Shown here: piece after piece, positions 16,493 to 25,042 of the stretch
Numbering within the stretch: position 1 is the stretch's first letter
How the letters are laid out: every line of letters begins with the position of its first letter
DNA from: Aliishimia ponticola
GTDB taxonomy: Bacteria > Pseudomonadota > Alphaproteobacteria > Rhodobacterales > Rhodobacteraceae
Assembly: GCF_004803475.1 (NCBI RefSeq)
Contig: NZ_SRKY01000004.1
Span: 310,001 to 374,000, forward strand
DNA length: 64,000 nucleotides
Direction: 5' to 3'
Program-made: the position numbers and the translations under genes
The notes under the pieces: model-generated
Seen by the model: the letters and a program-made list of their open reading frames with translations, nothing else
What the model was told of the DNA's origin: nothing
The model's database searches: none

Positions 16493-16668
16493 GCATTCAG
16501 GAAACACCTGACAGGAACTGTCTCTCTCGGTTCTGTCTTACTCTTGTGATTTGCCTGCTCTGGCAGTTTTATCGGGTGCAGCAAAGTCACAATGGGCGGC
16601 GTTCAGATTGACGCCGTGCGATGGCAGACAGGCCGATACCGGTCGCCTCTGCCGAAGGGAGTCGACAG

Positions 16669-18267
16669 GTGGATGCAGGCGGCGTCACGGGCAGGACAAT
16701 TCATATCCATGTCGGACCTCATAAAACCGGATCAACTGCTATTCAGCATAGCCTCCGGCACATTGCCGCTGATCTACAGTCCAAACATGGGCTGACCCCA
16801 CTTGATGCGCCCTGCATCTGGTCACTGGCCAAGGCGATGGCGCGGGATGATGCGGATGGGATCGCGGCACATATAGCCGAACTGAACGATCTTTGCGCAC
16901 AGATGGAAGGCGATCTTCTGCTGTCCTGCGAAGATCTCGCTGGAGATCTGCCCGGCCGCGCCGCAAAAAGGCGCATCTATCCCCAACTTATGCGGCACCT
17001 GAACACCTTGCGAAACGGGCTTCGCGGCCGTGTCGTGTTCTATTTCTTTACGCGGGAAGCGAATGCGTGGCTGCGCAGCGCCTATGTTCAATCGCTCAAA
17101 CACCACAAGAAATTCCGCAGCTTCGACGGGTTTCTCGGCTTTCTGAACAATACAGACGGCATTTGGGACGGCATCCTGGCGCGCCCTCGCGCCAAGCTTG
17201 GCGCTGATTTCATCGAAATCCCCTATCAGGAAGGCGGTGACTTTTCCGCCATACGCGCCCTGCTAGAGGTCATTCTTGGCGATGGTGCGACCGAAGAACT
17301 GGATATGAAGGACGCGCGCCGCAACAGCGCGCCGTCGGACGAGGTCGTGGAACTGCTGGAGCTTCTGAATAGTTCTGGCGCGTCGTTGGAGGCGATCCGC
17401 GCCGCCAAGAAAAGCCTCCTGACGGAAGCCACGCCCAAAGTGGAATTTCTGGATGCTGATCCGTCGGAATGGCCGCCCGCGAAACGCAAACCTGACTGGT
17501 TGTCAGAAGACCTGATCCCGCTTTGGTCGCGGGTCGAGGCGCGGGCGAACTGGCAATTGCAACCGGACCTGATGCCGCCTTTTGACTGCGATCTCTCAGC
17601 TTTGCGCAGACGCCCTATGGACGCGCCGGATACCTTCCCAGAGGGCGGTCGCAACCACATGGAAAATCAGGTGAAAATTCTGGCCTACCGGTTCCGTGGC
17701 ATGCCGGAGATTTGCTATATTCTTGGCCTGACGATCAGTTACTTGCGGCGACAAACCGGCCATGAGGAACATGCGACATTCCTGTTCCAACGCCTTTGGA
17801 ACGAAGAATTTGCAGTTTTGCTTGGGGTTTTGCCCACTCGCTGGCTGATATCCACCTTTCAGACTTTTATGGATCATGGCGTCAACGAGAACCAAAGGCT
17901 TATCGGTGCGGCCGCCTATTTCATGTCCAATACGCTCAAACTGTATGAGGCGGAACGGGCGCTTGATGGGCTACCGCCGGGCCGCCCCTATCCCAACGTG
18001 GCGCCGGCCACCAAATCGGGGTTCTGGGGGTTGGATCGTTTTCAGGTCGGCGGCACGGATTTAATGCTGAACTCGAACGCGCTTCTTTTGGAACTTGCCG
18101 CGCGGGACGATACGGCGGGCCGTGTGGTGCAAGAATTCATGCTCCGGTTAAAGAAATCCGATACCGCGTTTTCCAGAATGGATAAAACGCGATACGTTAA
18201 CAAAATCGAACACCCCCAATTCTCGAATTGTTGGAGCTTTCACATTCCGCCTGACATCAAAGAATGA
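16669..18267 (+). CDS. Sulfotransferase-like protein with a long C-terminal extension
   Basis: About 532 residues. The N-terminal domain begins with a PAPS phosphosulfate-binding loop (IHIHVGPHKTGSTAIQ, residues ~10-25), followed by the sulfotransferase-like strand LLLSCEDLAG and the RVVFYFFTREANAWLRSAY region, in which the Arg and Ser are the usual 3'-phosphate contacts. After about residue 270 a domain of ~260 residues (from around DWLSEDLIPLWSRVEAR) is unfamiliar to me. GTG 16669 was chosen because AAGGGAG lies 7 bp upstream and the loop then sits near the N terminus; ATG 16621 is the longer alternative. Its 3' end overlaps that of the convergent RTX glycosidase by 11 bp. It may sulfate a polysaccharide, inferred from context. 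Confidence 0.7.
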   Translation: MDAGGVTGRTIHIHVGPHKTGSTAIQHSLRHIAADLQSKHGLTPLDAPCIWSLAKAMARDDADGIAAHIAELNDLCAQMEGDLLLSCEDLAGDLPGRAAKRRIYPQLMRHLNTLRNGLRGRVVFYFFTREANAWLRSAYVQSLKHHKKFRSFDGFLGFLNNTDGIWDGILARPRAKLGADFIEIPYQEGGDFSAIRALLEVILGDGATEELDMKDARRNSAPSDEVVELLELLNSSGASLEAIRAAKKSLLTEATPKVEFLDADPSEWPPAKRKPDWLSEDLIPLWSRVEARANWQLQPDLMPPFDCDLSALRRRPMDAPDTFPEGGRNHMENQVKILAYRFRGMPEICYILGLTISYLRRQTGHEEHATFLFQRLWNEEFAVLLGVLPTRWLISTFQTFMDHGVNENQRLIGAAAYFMSNTLKLYEAERALDGLPPGRPYPNVAPATKSGFWGLDRFQVGGTDLMLNSNALLLELAARDDTAGRVVQEFMLRLKKSDTAFSRMDKTRYVNKIEHPQFSNCWSFHIPPDIKE

Positions 18268-20326
18268 AATCATCCTGATCCAAGTTTTCTGCTTCTATGT
18301 TCAGAAGCATCAAGACATTTCCATCATCGAAATTCAGCCTTGTGCCGAATTCGTTTTCCTCCATCCGATCTTGAACTTCAGAATAGCTTCCGAAGGCAAA
18401 GCTGGACAGATCGATCAAGTCCAAATTGACCTCAAAATCGGCAACGACGTCATACCCGTAATTATCGTCAGCGAAGACGAAAATGTCCGATCCGTCGCCA
18501 CCCCACATCTTGTCGTTATCGACACCACCGTCGAGGACGTCATTCCCGTTTTCGCCCAGCAGGTAATCCCGGTGTTTGCCGCCGCTCAATTCGTCATTTC
18601 CGCCACCGCCATACAGCTTGTCGATCCCATTCTCGCCGGACAGTTGATCGTTGCCGCGATTGCCCTTCAGTACGTCGTCGCCATAGCCGCCGATAAGTCT
18701 GTCATCCCCTTTGGCCCCGTACAGCACATCGTCGTCGCCGCCGCCGATCAGCACATCCGAACCGGTCCCGCCATTCAGAACATCCTGACCATTTCCCCCA
18801 TCCAGGTAGTCGGATCCGCCGTTCCCGTTCAGCACGTCCCAGCCGCCATTTCCGACGAGCTGATCGTCGAAGACACTCCCATCAAACGTGTCGGCAAGGC
18901 CCCATTGGCTGTCACCTTCCAGCGACACCCCCTGATCGTAGATAATGGTCAGTTCGACGGTTTCGTACGGGTTCAATTCGATCTCGAATATGTCGCAATC
19001 ATCGGCGACGCTAAGGCAGATATCCGTTTGATAGGTCAGCGCCGCGTCGGCCCAGTAATCCGTCGCATCCTGTCCGGACGCCACACCCAATACGCGGGCG
19101 TATACATATGCGCCCTCACGCACAAAGGCATCAAGGTTGGCGGTCAGCTTGACGGTTTCATCCACGCCGGACGTGAAATAGGTTACAGATCGGGTGTCGT
19201 TACCAAAACTGTATTTATATCCAATGGTTTCACCGGAATCCCCAATCAGCTTGAAGTCGCCATTCGGATCGACCAGTTGCAGCCCGTCGGTCGACTCGGC
19301 GAGCATCGAAAAGAGGTAACCGGTTGGTGACAGATCACTGCCCTCGCCTTCCTTGTCGCTTAGCCCCGCTGGAGAGTTCGTCTGGGCGGCCCAGATCATC
19401 GCCATGTCGACGCCGCCCTCAACCATCTCTGCGTACATGCGTAAAAGCGGAGCCGACCGCATGATGCTGGTGATCAGCGTCGTTTCCTCCCCATCCTCAC
19501 CAACGTTCCATTCCGTGACCGCCAGTTGGAAATCGTCACCCAGCGCAGACGACCATGCCTCGTTGATATCGTCGAGACGGTTGGCGACACCGCTCCCGAT
19601 GGCGAGGGGGTTGCCGCTGGAATTTGCGCCGTAGAAGTGGGTCAGAACCCCTTCGATCTGCGGGGCATCGTCACCTGTGAACTCCGATGCAAGCGTCTCG
19701 TTCTCCTCCAAGGACCGACCCGCCTGGACAAGGATTTCCAGACTTTCACGCATTCCAAGCGCTTCGGCTTCTTCATCAAGCCAACCCGCGATATCGGCCT
19801 GAAGGGCGCCGAATTCCTCTGTCGTCCAATCGAACTTGGATTGATAGAACTCGTTCCCGATTTCGATCTTCAACTCACTGACATCGCCATACGCGCCCGT
19901 CAGCACATCGCGCAGAAAGGTTCGAAAATCGTCCTCTGCCCCGGGGTCGATCGCGCCGGTTTCGGCATCGAAATAGCGATAGGTAGGCACGACAATCGTC
20001 GGCGTACCGCCCAATTCGGACGTATATGCCAGATATTCACTCAGCGTTGTGACATCCCTTGTGCTGACTTTATCGGCACCGGACATTATGTCCAGAATGT
20101 TACTCTGCACCGTGGCATCGGGATCAGTAATGTCGAAATATTGCTCTGTTATCGTTCCGCCGGGAAAACGAATATAAGTTGTGCCAACTTTTTCGATAAC
20201 TTCTCGAAAGTCGCTATCTTCACCGGTTCTGTCCGTGTGAAAAAGCATATTCGTTCCGAACATCGATTCAGAGATTGTACTGCTGCTATAGCCATTCCAT
20301 GCAACAGAAGTGCTTACCTTCTGCAT
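18257..20326 (-). CDS. Secreted clan-A glycoside hydrolase-like protein with RTX repeats
   Basis: About 689 residues. Residues 1-~360 resemble a (beta/alpha)8 clan-A glycosidase of the alpha-L-arabinofuranosidase/GH39-GH51-GH79 kind: TTYIRFPGGTITEQYFD near 49-65, acid/base Glu159 in IEIGNEF and nucleophile Glu272 in AVTEWNV. A beta-sandwich-like part follows. Residues ~487-615 carry roughly 13-14 calcium-binding nonapeptides (GGxGxDxLx type), and the acidic C terminus ends DQDDFIL, as in type I secretion substrates. No N-terminal signal peptide is seen. The start is ATG 20326; GTG 20353 is an alternative. Substrate specificity cannot be deduced. The adjacent sulfotransferase suggests an extracellular, perhaps sulfated, polysaccharide. 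Confidence 0.8.
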   Translation of the reverse strand: MQKVSTSVAWNGYSSSTISESMFGTNMLFHTDRTGEDSDFREVIEKVGTTYIRFPGGTITEQYFDITDPDATVQSNILDIMSGADKVSTRDVTTLSEYLAYTSELGGTPTIVVPTYRYFDAETGAIDPGAEDDFRTFLRDVLTGAYGDVSELKIEIGNEFYQSKFDWTTEEFGALQADIAGWLDEEAEALGMRESLEILVQAGRSLEENETLASEFTGDDAPQIEGVLTHFYGANSSGNPLAIGSGVANRLDDINEAWSSALGDDFQLAVTEWNVGEDGEETTLITSIMRSAPLLRMYAEMVEGGVDMAMIWAAQTNSPAGLSDKEGEGSDLSPTGYLFSMLAESTDGLQLVDPNGDFKLIGDSGETIGYKYSFGNDTRSVTYFTSGVDETVKLTANLDAFVREGAYVYARVLGVASGQDATDYWADAALTYQTDICLSVADDCDIFEIELNPYETVELTIIYDQGVSLEGDSQWGLADTFDGSVFDDQLVGNGGWDVLNGNGGSDYLDGGNGQDVLNGGTGSDVLIGGGDDDVLYGAKGDDRLIGGYGDDVLKGNRGNDQLSGENGIDKLYGGGGNDELSGGKHRDYLLGENGNDVLDGGVDNDKMWGGDGSDIFVFADDNYGYDVVADFEVNLDLIDLSSFAFGSYSEVQDRMEENEFGTRLNFDDGNVLMLLNIEAENLDQDDFIL

Positions 20327-20374
20327 TACCCGATTCCATTCCCATAACCCCACGGCAGGAATGCATCGGCGCGC

Positions 20375-20389
20375 TTAATCTCGCGTTAA
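20375..20389. promoter_or_regulatory. CtrA-type box TTAA-N7-TTAA
   Basis: An exact TTAA-TCTCGCG-TTAA lies in the 178 bp divergent gap between the RTX glycosidase (49 bp from its start) and the phosphatase gene. TTAA-N7-TTAA is the consensus recognised by the alphaproteobacterial response regulator CtrA, which in Rhodobacteraceae controls motility and other traits. The element is nearly symmetric, so the controlled side is not decided. Confidence 0.5.
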
Positions 20390-20504
20390 ATCTCCAAGGC
20401 TGGAAACTGATGTTTAGATTACATTTATACTCAAACCACCCACCGCCCTGCTGGTAAGCTTTCGCACCGGTTGCCCCGGCGAACTGCTTGCGCTGCGGGT
20501 GGAT

Positions 20505-21305
20505 ATGGCGGACGGTATGCGTATGGCACCGGTTTTCTTTACCGATCTGGACGGCACATTGCTCGACCATGACACGTATTCCCATGCGCCGGCGCGTGAT
20601 GCGCTGGCCGCGTTGCGGGATCGAGGCATTCCCTTGGTGCTGACAAGCAGCAAGACCGCCGCCGAGATTGCCGAACTGCACCGTGATCTGGATTTGGGAA
20701 CGACGCCCGCGATTGTCGAAAACGGCGCAGGCATCTTTGACCCGCAAGAAGGGCTGCAAGGGGATCGCGGCGCGCATCGAAAGGTTCTGACGGCGCTGGA
20801 TCAACTGCCAAGCCCGCTGCGTGCGGGGTTCACTGGCTTCACCGATATGACGGTCGAAGAGGTCCAAATCCTGACTGGCCTTGATGCAGAGGCGTCGCGG
20901 CGGGCCAAGATGCGCTGCCACTCGGAACCGGGGCTGTGGACCGGCCCGCAAGACACGCAGGACGCGTTCATCGCTGGTCTGGCGCAACACGGCATCGCGG
21001 CACGGCAGGGCGGTCGGTTTCTGACCCTGTCTCTTGGGCATACCAAAGCCGATGCGATGGCCACGGTCGCGCAGCATTTGGGCGCGACGCTGACTGTTGC
21101 CCTTGGCGACGCACCCAATGATTTCGAGATGCTTGATGCCGCAGATATCGCGGTGGTCATCCGCAACGATCACGGTCCTGATGTGGCACCGCTGCGGGGC
21201 GAAGGCAGCCCGCGCGTCCACCGCACGACAGAGCCGGGGCCACGGGGCTGGAACACAGCCGTGCTGGCCATCCTAGAAGACATCACAGCAAGAGGCCGCG
21301 AATGA
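20505..21305 (+). CDS. HAD phosphatase: mannosyl/glucosyl-3-phosphoglycerate phosphatase
   Basis: A 266-residue HAD hydrolase of the mannosyl-3-phosphoglycerate phosphatase family (Cof-type cap). The nucleophile motif FFTDLDGTLLD has Asp14/Asp16, followed by VLTSSKTAAEI (motif II) and the C-terminal LGDAPNDFEMLDAAD (motif IV). Next to the glucosyl-3-phosphoglycerate synthase, with a 4 bp ATGA overlap, it most likely dephosphorylates glucosyl-3-phosphoglycerate to the compatible solute glucosylglycerate (GpgP role). Start choice among GTG 20499 and ATGs at 20505, 20517 and 20523 is uncertain. Confidence 0.85.
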   Translation: MADGMRMAPVFFTDLDGTLLDHDTYSHAPARDALAALRDRGIPLVLTSSKTAAEIAELHRDLDLGTTPAIVENGAGIFDPQEGLQGDRGAHRKVLTALDQLPSPLRAGFTGFTDMTVEEVQILTGLDAEASRRAKMRCHSEPGLWTGPQDTQDAFIAGLAQHGIAARQGGRFLTLSLGHTKADAMATVAQHLGATLTVALGDAPNDFEMLDAADIAVVIRNDHGPDVAPLRGEGSPRVHRTTEPGPRGWNTAVLAILEDITARGRE

Positions 21306-22534
21306 CGGATTTTCACCAGAACGGTAATATTGCGCAGTTCCACAACCTGCGCACCCGATCGCTGGACGAGTTGGAGTACGAGTTGGAAGCTTTCGCCCAG
21401 ACGCGAAAGGTGTCCTTGATCCTGCCCTCGCTCTTTTCGGAACTGACCGGCCCGGCGCTGGAAGGTATCCTCGAAGAACTGTCCAAGGTTCGCTACGTGT
21501 CCCGGATCATCGTCGGGCTGGACCGCGCCGACGAGACAGAGTTCCGCCGCGCCCGGAACTTCTTTTCGCGCCTGCCGCAAGAGCATGTGGTGATCTGGAA
21601 CGATTCCCCGCGGATGCAGGCGATTGACGACCGGTTGGCCGCGCTGGGGCTTGGCTCGCAAGAGCCGGGCAAGGGCAAGAATGTCTGGACCTCGATGGGG
21701 TATCTGATTTCTTGTGCCGATACCGCTGTCATGGCGATCCACGATTGCGATATCCTGACCTATGAGCGTGGCCTGTTGGCGCGGCTGGTCTATCCCGTGG
21801 TGCATCCCGGATTTTCCTATCAGCTGTCCAAGGGCTATTACGCCCGCGTCGGCGAGGGGAAGATGAACGGACGCGTGTCGCGGCTGCTTGTCAGCCCGCT
21901 CCTGATCGCGCTGAAGAAGGTGCAAGGGGATCACGACTACATCGATTATCTGCGTGCTTTCCGCTATCCGCTGTCGGGGGAATTTGCGCTGCGCACCAGT
22001 ATGCTGCCCGATCTACGCATTCCGTCAGATTGGGGGCTGGAAATCGGCGTCTTGTCAGAGGCGTGGCGCAATCTGGGCCGTCAGGCAGTCTGTCAGGTGG
22101 AGATTTCAGACGCCTATGACCACAAGCACCAGCCTGTCAGCCCCGAGGACGCCGAAGCCGGGCTGAACCGTATGTCCACGGATATCTGCAAGGCGATCTT
22201 CCGCAAGATGGCGACCGAGGGCACCGTGTTCACGCAGAATACGTTCCGCACCCTCAAGGCGACCTATTACCGGCGCGCTCTGGACCTGCTGGAAGTCTAT
22301 CACAACGACGCGGTGATGAACGGATTGAGCCTGGACCGCCATGCCGAAGAAAAGGCGATTGAACTCTTCTCCGAGAACATCATGCGCGCCGGGCAGATGT
22401 TCCTCGAAAATCCGCATGAAAGCCCGTTCATCGCCAATTGGAGCCGCGTCAACTCTGCCGACCCGGCCCTGCTAAGCGAGTTGCGCGCGGCTGTGGCCGC
22501 CGATGCGGAAGAATACGAGGCGATCCCGTTCTGA
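21302..22534 (+). CDS. gpgS: Glucosyl-3-phosphoglycerate synthase
   Basis: A 410-residue GT-A retaining glycosyltransferase (GT81-like) that would transfer glucose from an NDP-glucose to 3-phosphoglycerate. The nucleotide-binding start is KVSLILPSLFSEL (~36-48), the DxD metal motif is Asp148/Asp150 in AIHDCDIL, and a long acceptor region includes LRAFRYPLSGEFAL and DWGLEIGVL. It is translationally coupled to the phosphatase (ATGA overlap) and ends 4 bp from the convergent GH13_18 gene. Glucosylglycerate accumulates under salt or nitrogen stress in marine bacteria. Mannosyl specificity is possible but less likely given the neighbouring phosphorylase. Confidence 0.88.
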   Translation: MTDFHQNGNIAQFHNLRTRSLDELEYELEAFAQTRKVSLILPSLFSELTGPALEGILEELSKVRYVSRIIVGLDRADETEFRRARNFFSRLPQEHVVIWNDSPRMQAIDDRLAALGLGSQEPGKGKNVWTSMGYLISCADTAVMAIHDCDILTYERGLLARLVYPVVHPGFSYQLSKGYYARVGEGKMNGRVSRLLVSPLLIALKKVQGDHDYIDYLRAFRYPLSGEFALRTSMLPDLRIPSDWGLEIGVLSEAWRNLGRQAVCQVEISDAYDHKHQPVSPEDAEAGLNRMSTDICKAIFRKMATEGTVFTQNTFRTLKATYYRRALDLLEVYHNDAVMNGLSLDRHAEEKAIELFSENIMRAGQMFLENPHESPFIANWSRVNSADPALLSELRAAVAADAEEYEAIPF

Positions 22535-22538
22535 TCGA

Positions 22539-24275
22539 TCAGGGTGTGTTGGTGATCCACCGGCACTGATAGGGGGCCAAGGCGACCGTTTCGATCTCCG
22601 GGTGGATTTCTTCGCCCGACAGCAGGTCATGCCAATGGGCATCTGCAATCAGGTTCAGCGCATCCAGCGGCACATCCACGGTTTCGTCGCTGACATTGTG
22701 CAAGGCAAAAACCGATTGCCGCCGGTCAAGGGACTGGCGCCAGATGCCAAAGACACGTTCATCCAGCGCAAGGGTGAACTGCGTGGCGTTGGGATGGAAC
22801 GCGGGTTGGCGGGACCGCAGCTTGAGCCGCTCTGACAGTGCGTGCAGCACCTTGGCCTGATCGGATTCGGGGTCGTTGAGCCGTTCCAGCAACGTCTCGT
22901 AATCCCAGCGATGGCGGTTGATCGCACGGTTCATGCCGCGCCGTTCCACGCCTTCCAGATCGTTCGGCGTTGCCAGCATCGAATGGATATAAAAGGCCGG
23001 CACCCCTTCCAGCGACATGACGATGGTTTGCGACGTCAGAAACCGTTCCATATGCCATTCTTCGGCCCCTTTGAACGTGCGGGCCACCGCAGGGTAATAG
23101 CCGCAGTTCAGCTCATAGACAGAGGCGGTTCCATCCGGCAGCGTCCGCATCGACACCAGCGCGCCATCATTGGTCAGGGTCTGGATCATCTGCGCGATTT
23201 CTGTCCCGGGCAGCAAGCCCTCGGCCGGGCGCATCCCGATCCCGTCATGGCTGGCGGTGAAGTTCAGATACACACAGCCCAAGGGCGCGGGCGGCATGGT
23301 CGCCTGCCACCGGCGCAGGTATTTCGCAGAGCCGGACAGCATCGCGTGCAGGATCAGCGGTGGCAGCGGAAAATTGTAGATCGCGTGCGCTTCGTTCGAC
23401 TGGCCAAAATAGCTGAGGTTTTCGGCCTTGGGCACATTCGTTTCGGTCAGCAGCACGACCGTTTCTTCAAGGAAGTCGGTCAAAACCCGCAGCAACTGCA
23501 CGACCGCATGGGTCTGAGGCATGTGGATCGACGGTGTGCCGATCTCTTTCCAAAGAAACGCGACCGCATCCAGCCGCAAGATCCGCACACCCATATCCAC
23601 ATGGAGCCGGATGATCCGCAGCACTTCCAGCAGAACTTCCGGGTTGGCATAGTTCAGATCGACCTGATCGTGACTGAACGTACACCAGACATTGCGCGGC
23701 CCGTTTGCCGTTTCGACCTCTTGCAGCAGTGGCGTGGTCCGCGGACGCACGACCATGGTCAGATCGTCCTTCGGGTCTGCCTCGAAGAAGAAACCGTCAT
23801 AGGGGGGTTGGCCCTGCCGATAGGCGTTGAACCATTTGCCCTGACTGGACACGTGGTTCAGCACCAGGTCCGACATCAGGTGAAACCGCGCACCAATCCG
23901 TTGGATGTCCGGCCAATCGCCCAAGGTCGGTTCGACCTTTTCGAAATCGGTGACGGCAAAGCCATCATCCGACGTGTAGGGAAAGAACGGCAGGATGTGG
24001 ACAGAGTTCACGACACCGTCCAGCCGTTCCGACAGGAAGTCATACAGCAGATCGAGCGGCTTATGAACGCCGTCCAGAACCGAGTTGCCATAGGTGATCA
24101 GAACGGAATCGTCCTGCGACCACAGATCGTTACTGGGCGCGCGTTGGGTGATGCGCGGTGCGTGCCCTTCTGGCCAGACCACGTCGATCACACGGCGGGC
24201 CAGATCGTCGAGATCTTCTCCCGGATAAATCCGGCCCAGAACCTGAACCAGTTGGGTATTCAGATCCTCGGTCAT
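22539..24275 (-). CDS. GH13_18 glycoside phosphorylase, probably glucosylglycerate phosphorylase
   Basis: A 578-residue GH13 enzyme of the sucrose-phosphorylase subfamily. Motifs: VHILPFFPYTSDDGFAV (~92-108), DLVLNHVSSQG, nucleophile Asp236 (RILRLDAVAF), acid/base Glu278 (LLTETNVP) and Asp344 (ASHDGIGMRP). Sucrose phosphorylase itself is ~490-500 residues; the longer group includes glucosylglycerate phosphorylase, which releases glucose 1-phosphate and glycerate. The convergent gpgS/phosphatase genes make that specificity the best guess. Its ATG overlaps the stop of the Anbu gene (ATGA, 24272-24275), so it is the last gene of the ATP-grasp/alpha-E/transglutaminase/Anbu operon. Confidence 0.82.
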   Translation of the reverse strand: MTEDLNTQLVQVLGRIYPGEDLDDLARRVIDVVWPEGHAPRITQRAPSNDLWSQDDSVLITYGNSVLDGVHKPLDLLYDFLSERLDGVVNSVHILPFFPYTSDDGFAVTDFEKVEPTLGDWPDIQRIGARFHLMSDLVLNHVSSQGKWFNAYRQGQPPYDGFFFEADPKDDLTMVVRPRTTPLLQEVETANGPRNVWCTFSHDQVDLNYANPEVLLEVLRIIRLHVDMGVRILRLDAVAFLWKEIGTPSIHMPQTHAVVQLLRVLTDFLEETVVLLTETNVPKAENLSYFGQSNEAHAIYNFPLPPLILHAMLSGSAKYLRRWQATMPPAPLGCVYLNFTASHDGIGMRPAEGLLPGTEIAQMIQTLTNDGALVSMRTLPDGTASVYELNCGYYPAVARTFKGAEEWHMERFLTSQTIVMSLEGVPAFYIHSMLATPNDLEGVERRGMNRAINRHRWDYETLLERLNDPESDQAKVLHALSERLKLRSRQPAFHPNATQFTLALDERVFGIWRQSLDRRQSVFALHNVSDETVDVPLDALNLIADAHWHDLLSGEEIHPEIETVALAPYQCRWITNTP

Positions 24276-25018
24276 TTGTCCTTGAACTTGAAGGTCGGCA
24301 AGCTGTTGAACGCCTCTTTCAGTGCCGCCCCCCAGCCCGAGGAAATGGTTTCATAGAACGGATTGCCCGGCTCTATCCGCTGGCGCACGCCGTTGCGATG
24401 CGTTCCGGTTTCATAGACATGCAGGTCCAGCGGCATTCCAACGGAAAGGTTTGCCTTTATCGTGCTGTCGAAGCTGACGACCAGCAGTTTGACCGCATCT
24501 TCAAAGCTCATCGCCGGATCATAGGCCCGCACAAGGATCGGCTTGCCGTATTTTGTCTCGCCGATCTGGAAGAAGGGGGTGTCATCGCTCGCTTCGACGA
24601 AATTGCCTTCGGGGTATACAAGGAACAGACGCGGATCGCCGCCATGCACCTGTCCGCCGACGAGGATGGTCGCGGAAAACGGCCCTTCGGCTTGCGGGCC
24701 TTCGTTGCGGGCTTGTTCCTTGATGACTTCGCGCAGTGTTTCCCCGACCAGCTTGGCCACCTGAAACATCGATGCCGCTTCCAGAATGGACGGCTCGCCG
24801 CGTTCTTCGGCAGGCAGGGCGCGTTCGTTCAACAGACTGACCACAGCCTGTGTCGTCGCGAGGTTACCAGCAGTCATCAACGTGATGGAGCGTTCGCCCT
24901 CACGTTCCCAGAAGAACATCTTCTGAAATACGCTGATATTGTCGACGCCCGCATTGGTGCGCGTGTCGGACATGAAGACCAACCCGCGATCCAGCTTCAA
25001 CCCTACGCAATATGTCAT
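24272..25018 (-). CDS. Anbu-type proteasome-like peptidase
   Basis: A 248-residue Ntn-hydrolase of the Anbu ('ancestral beta-subunit') family, related to HslV and 20S beta subunits. The start MTYCVGLKLDRGLVFMSDTRTNAG exposes Thr2 as the expected nucleophile after Met removal, with the conserved Asp of MSDTRTNAG, then ITLMTAGNLATTQAV. Members assemble into cytoplasmic helical or ring particles of debated activity. The operon context (ATP-grasp, alpha-E, transglutaminase) is the classic Anbu neighbourhood, proposed to make and degrade a peptide-like product. It follows the transglutaminase gene by 24 bp and overlaps the phosphorylase start. Confidence 0.9.
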   Translation of the reverse strand: MTYCVGLKLDRGLVFMSDTRTNAGVDNISVFQKMFFWEREGERSITLMTAGNLATTQAVVSLLNERALPAEERGEPSILEAASMFQVAKLVGETLREVIKEQARNEGPQAEGPFSATILVGGQVHGGDPRLFLVYPEGNFVEASDDTPFFQIGETKYGKPILVRAYDPAMSFEDAVKLLVVSFDSTIKANLSVGMPLDLHVYETGTHRNGVRQRIEPGNPFYETISSGWGAALKEAFNSLPTFKFKDK

Positions 25019-25042
25019 TGGTCGATCCCGCCCCGTTACGCG

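Noticed and set aside
18700-19000. Repetitive DNA in the RTX gene as a CRISPR or satellite array
   Set aside because: Repeats encode calcium-binding nonapeptides in frame, vary in sequence and have no spacer structure.
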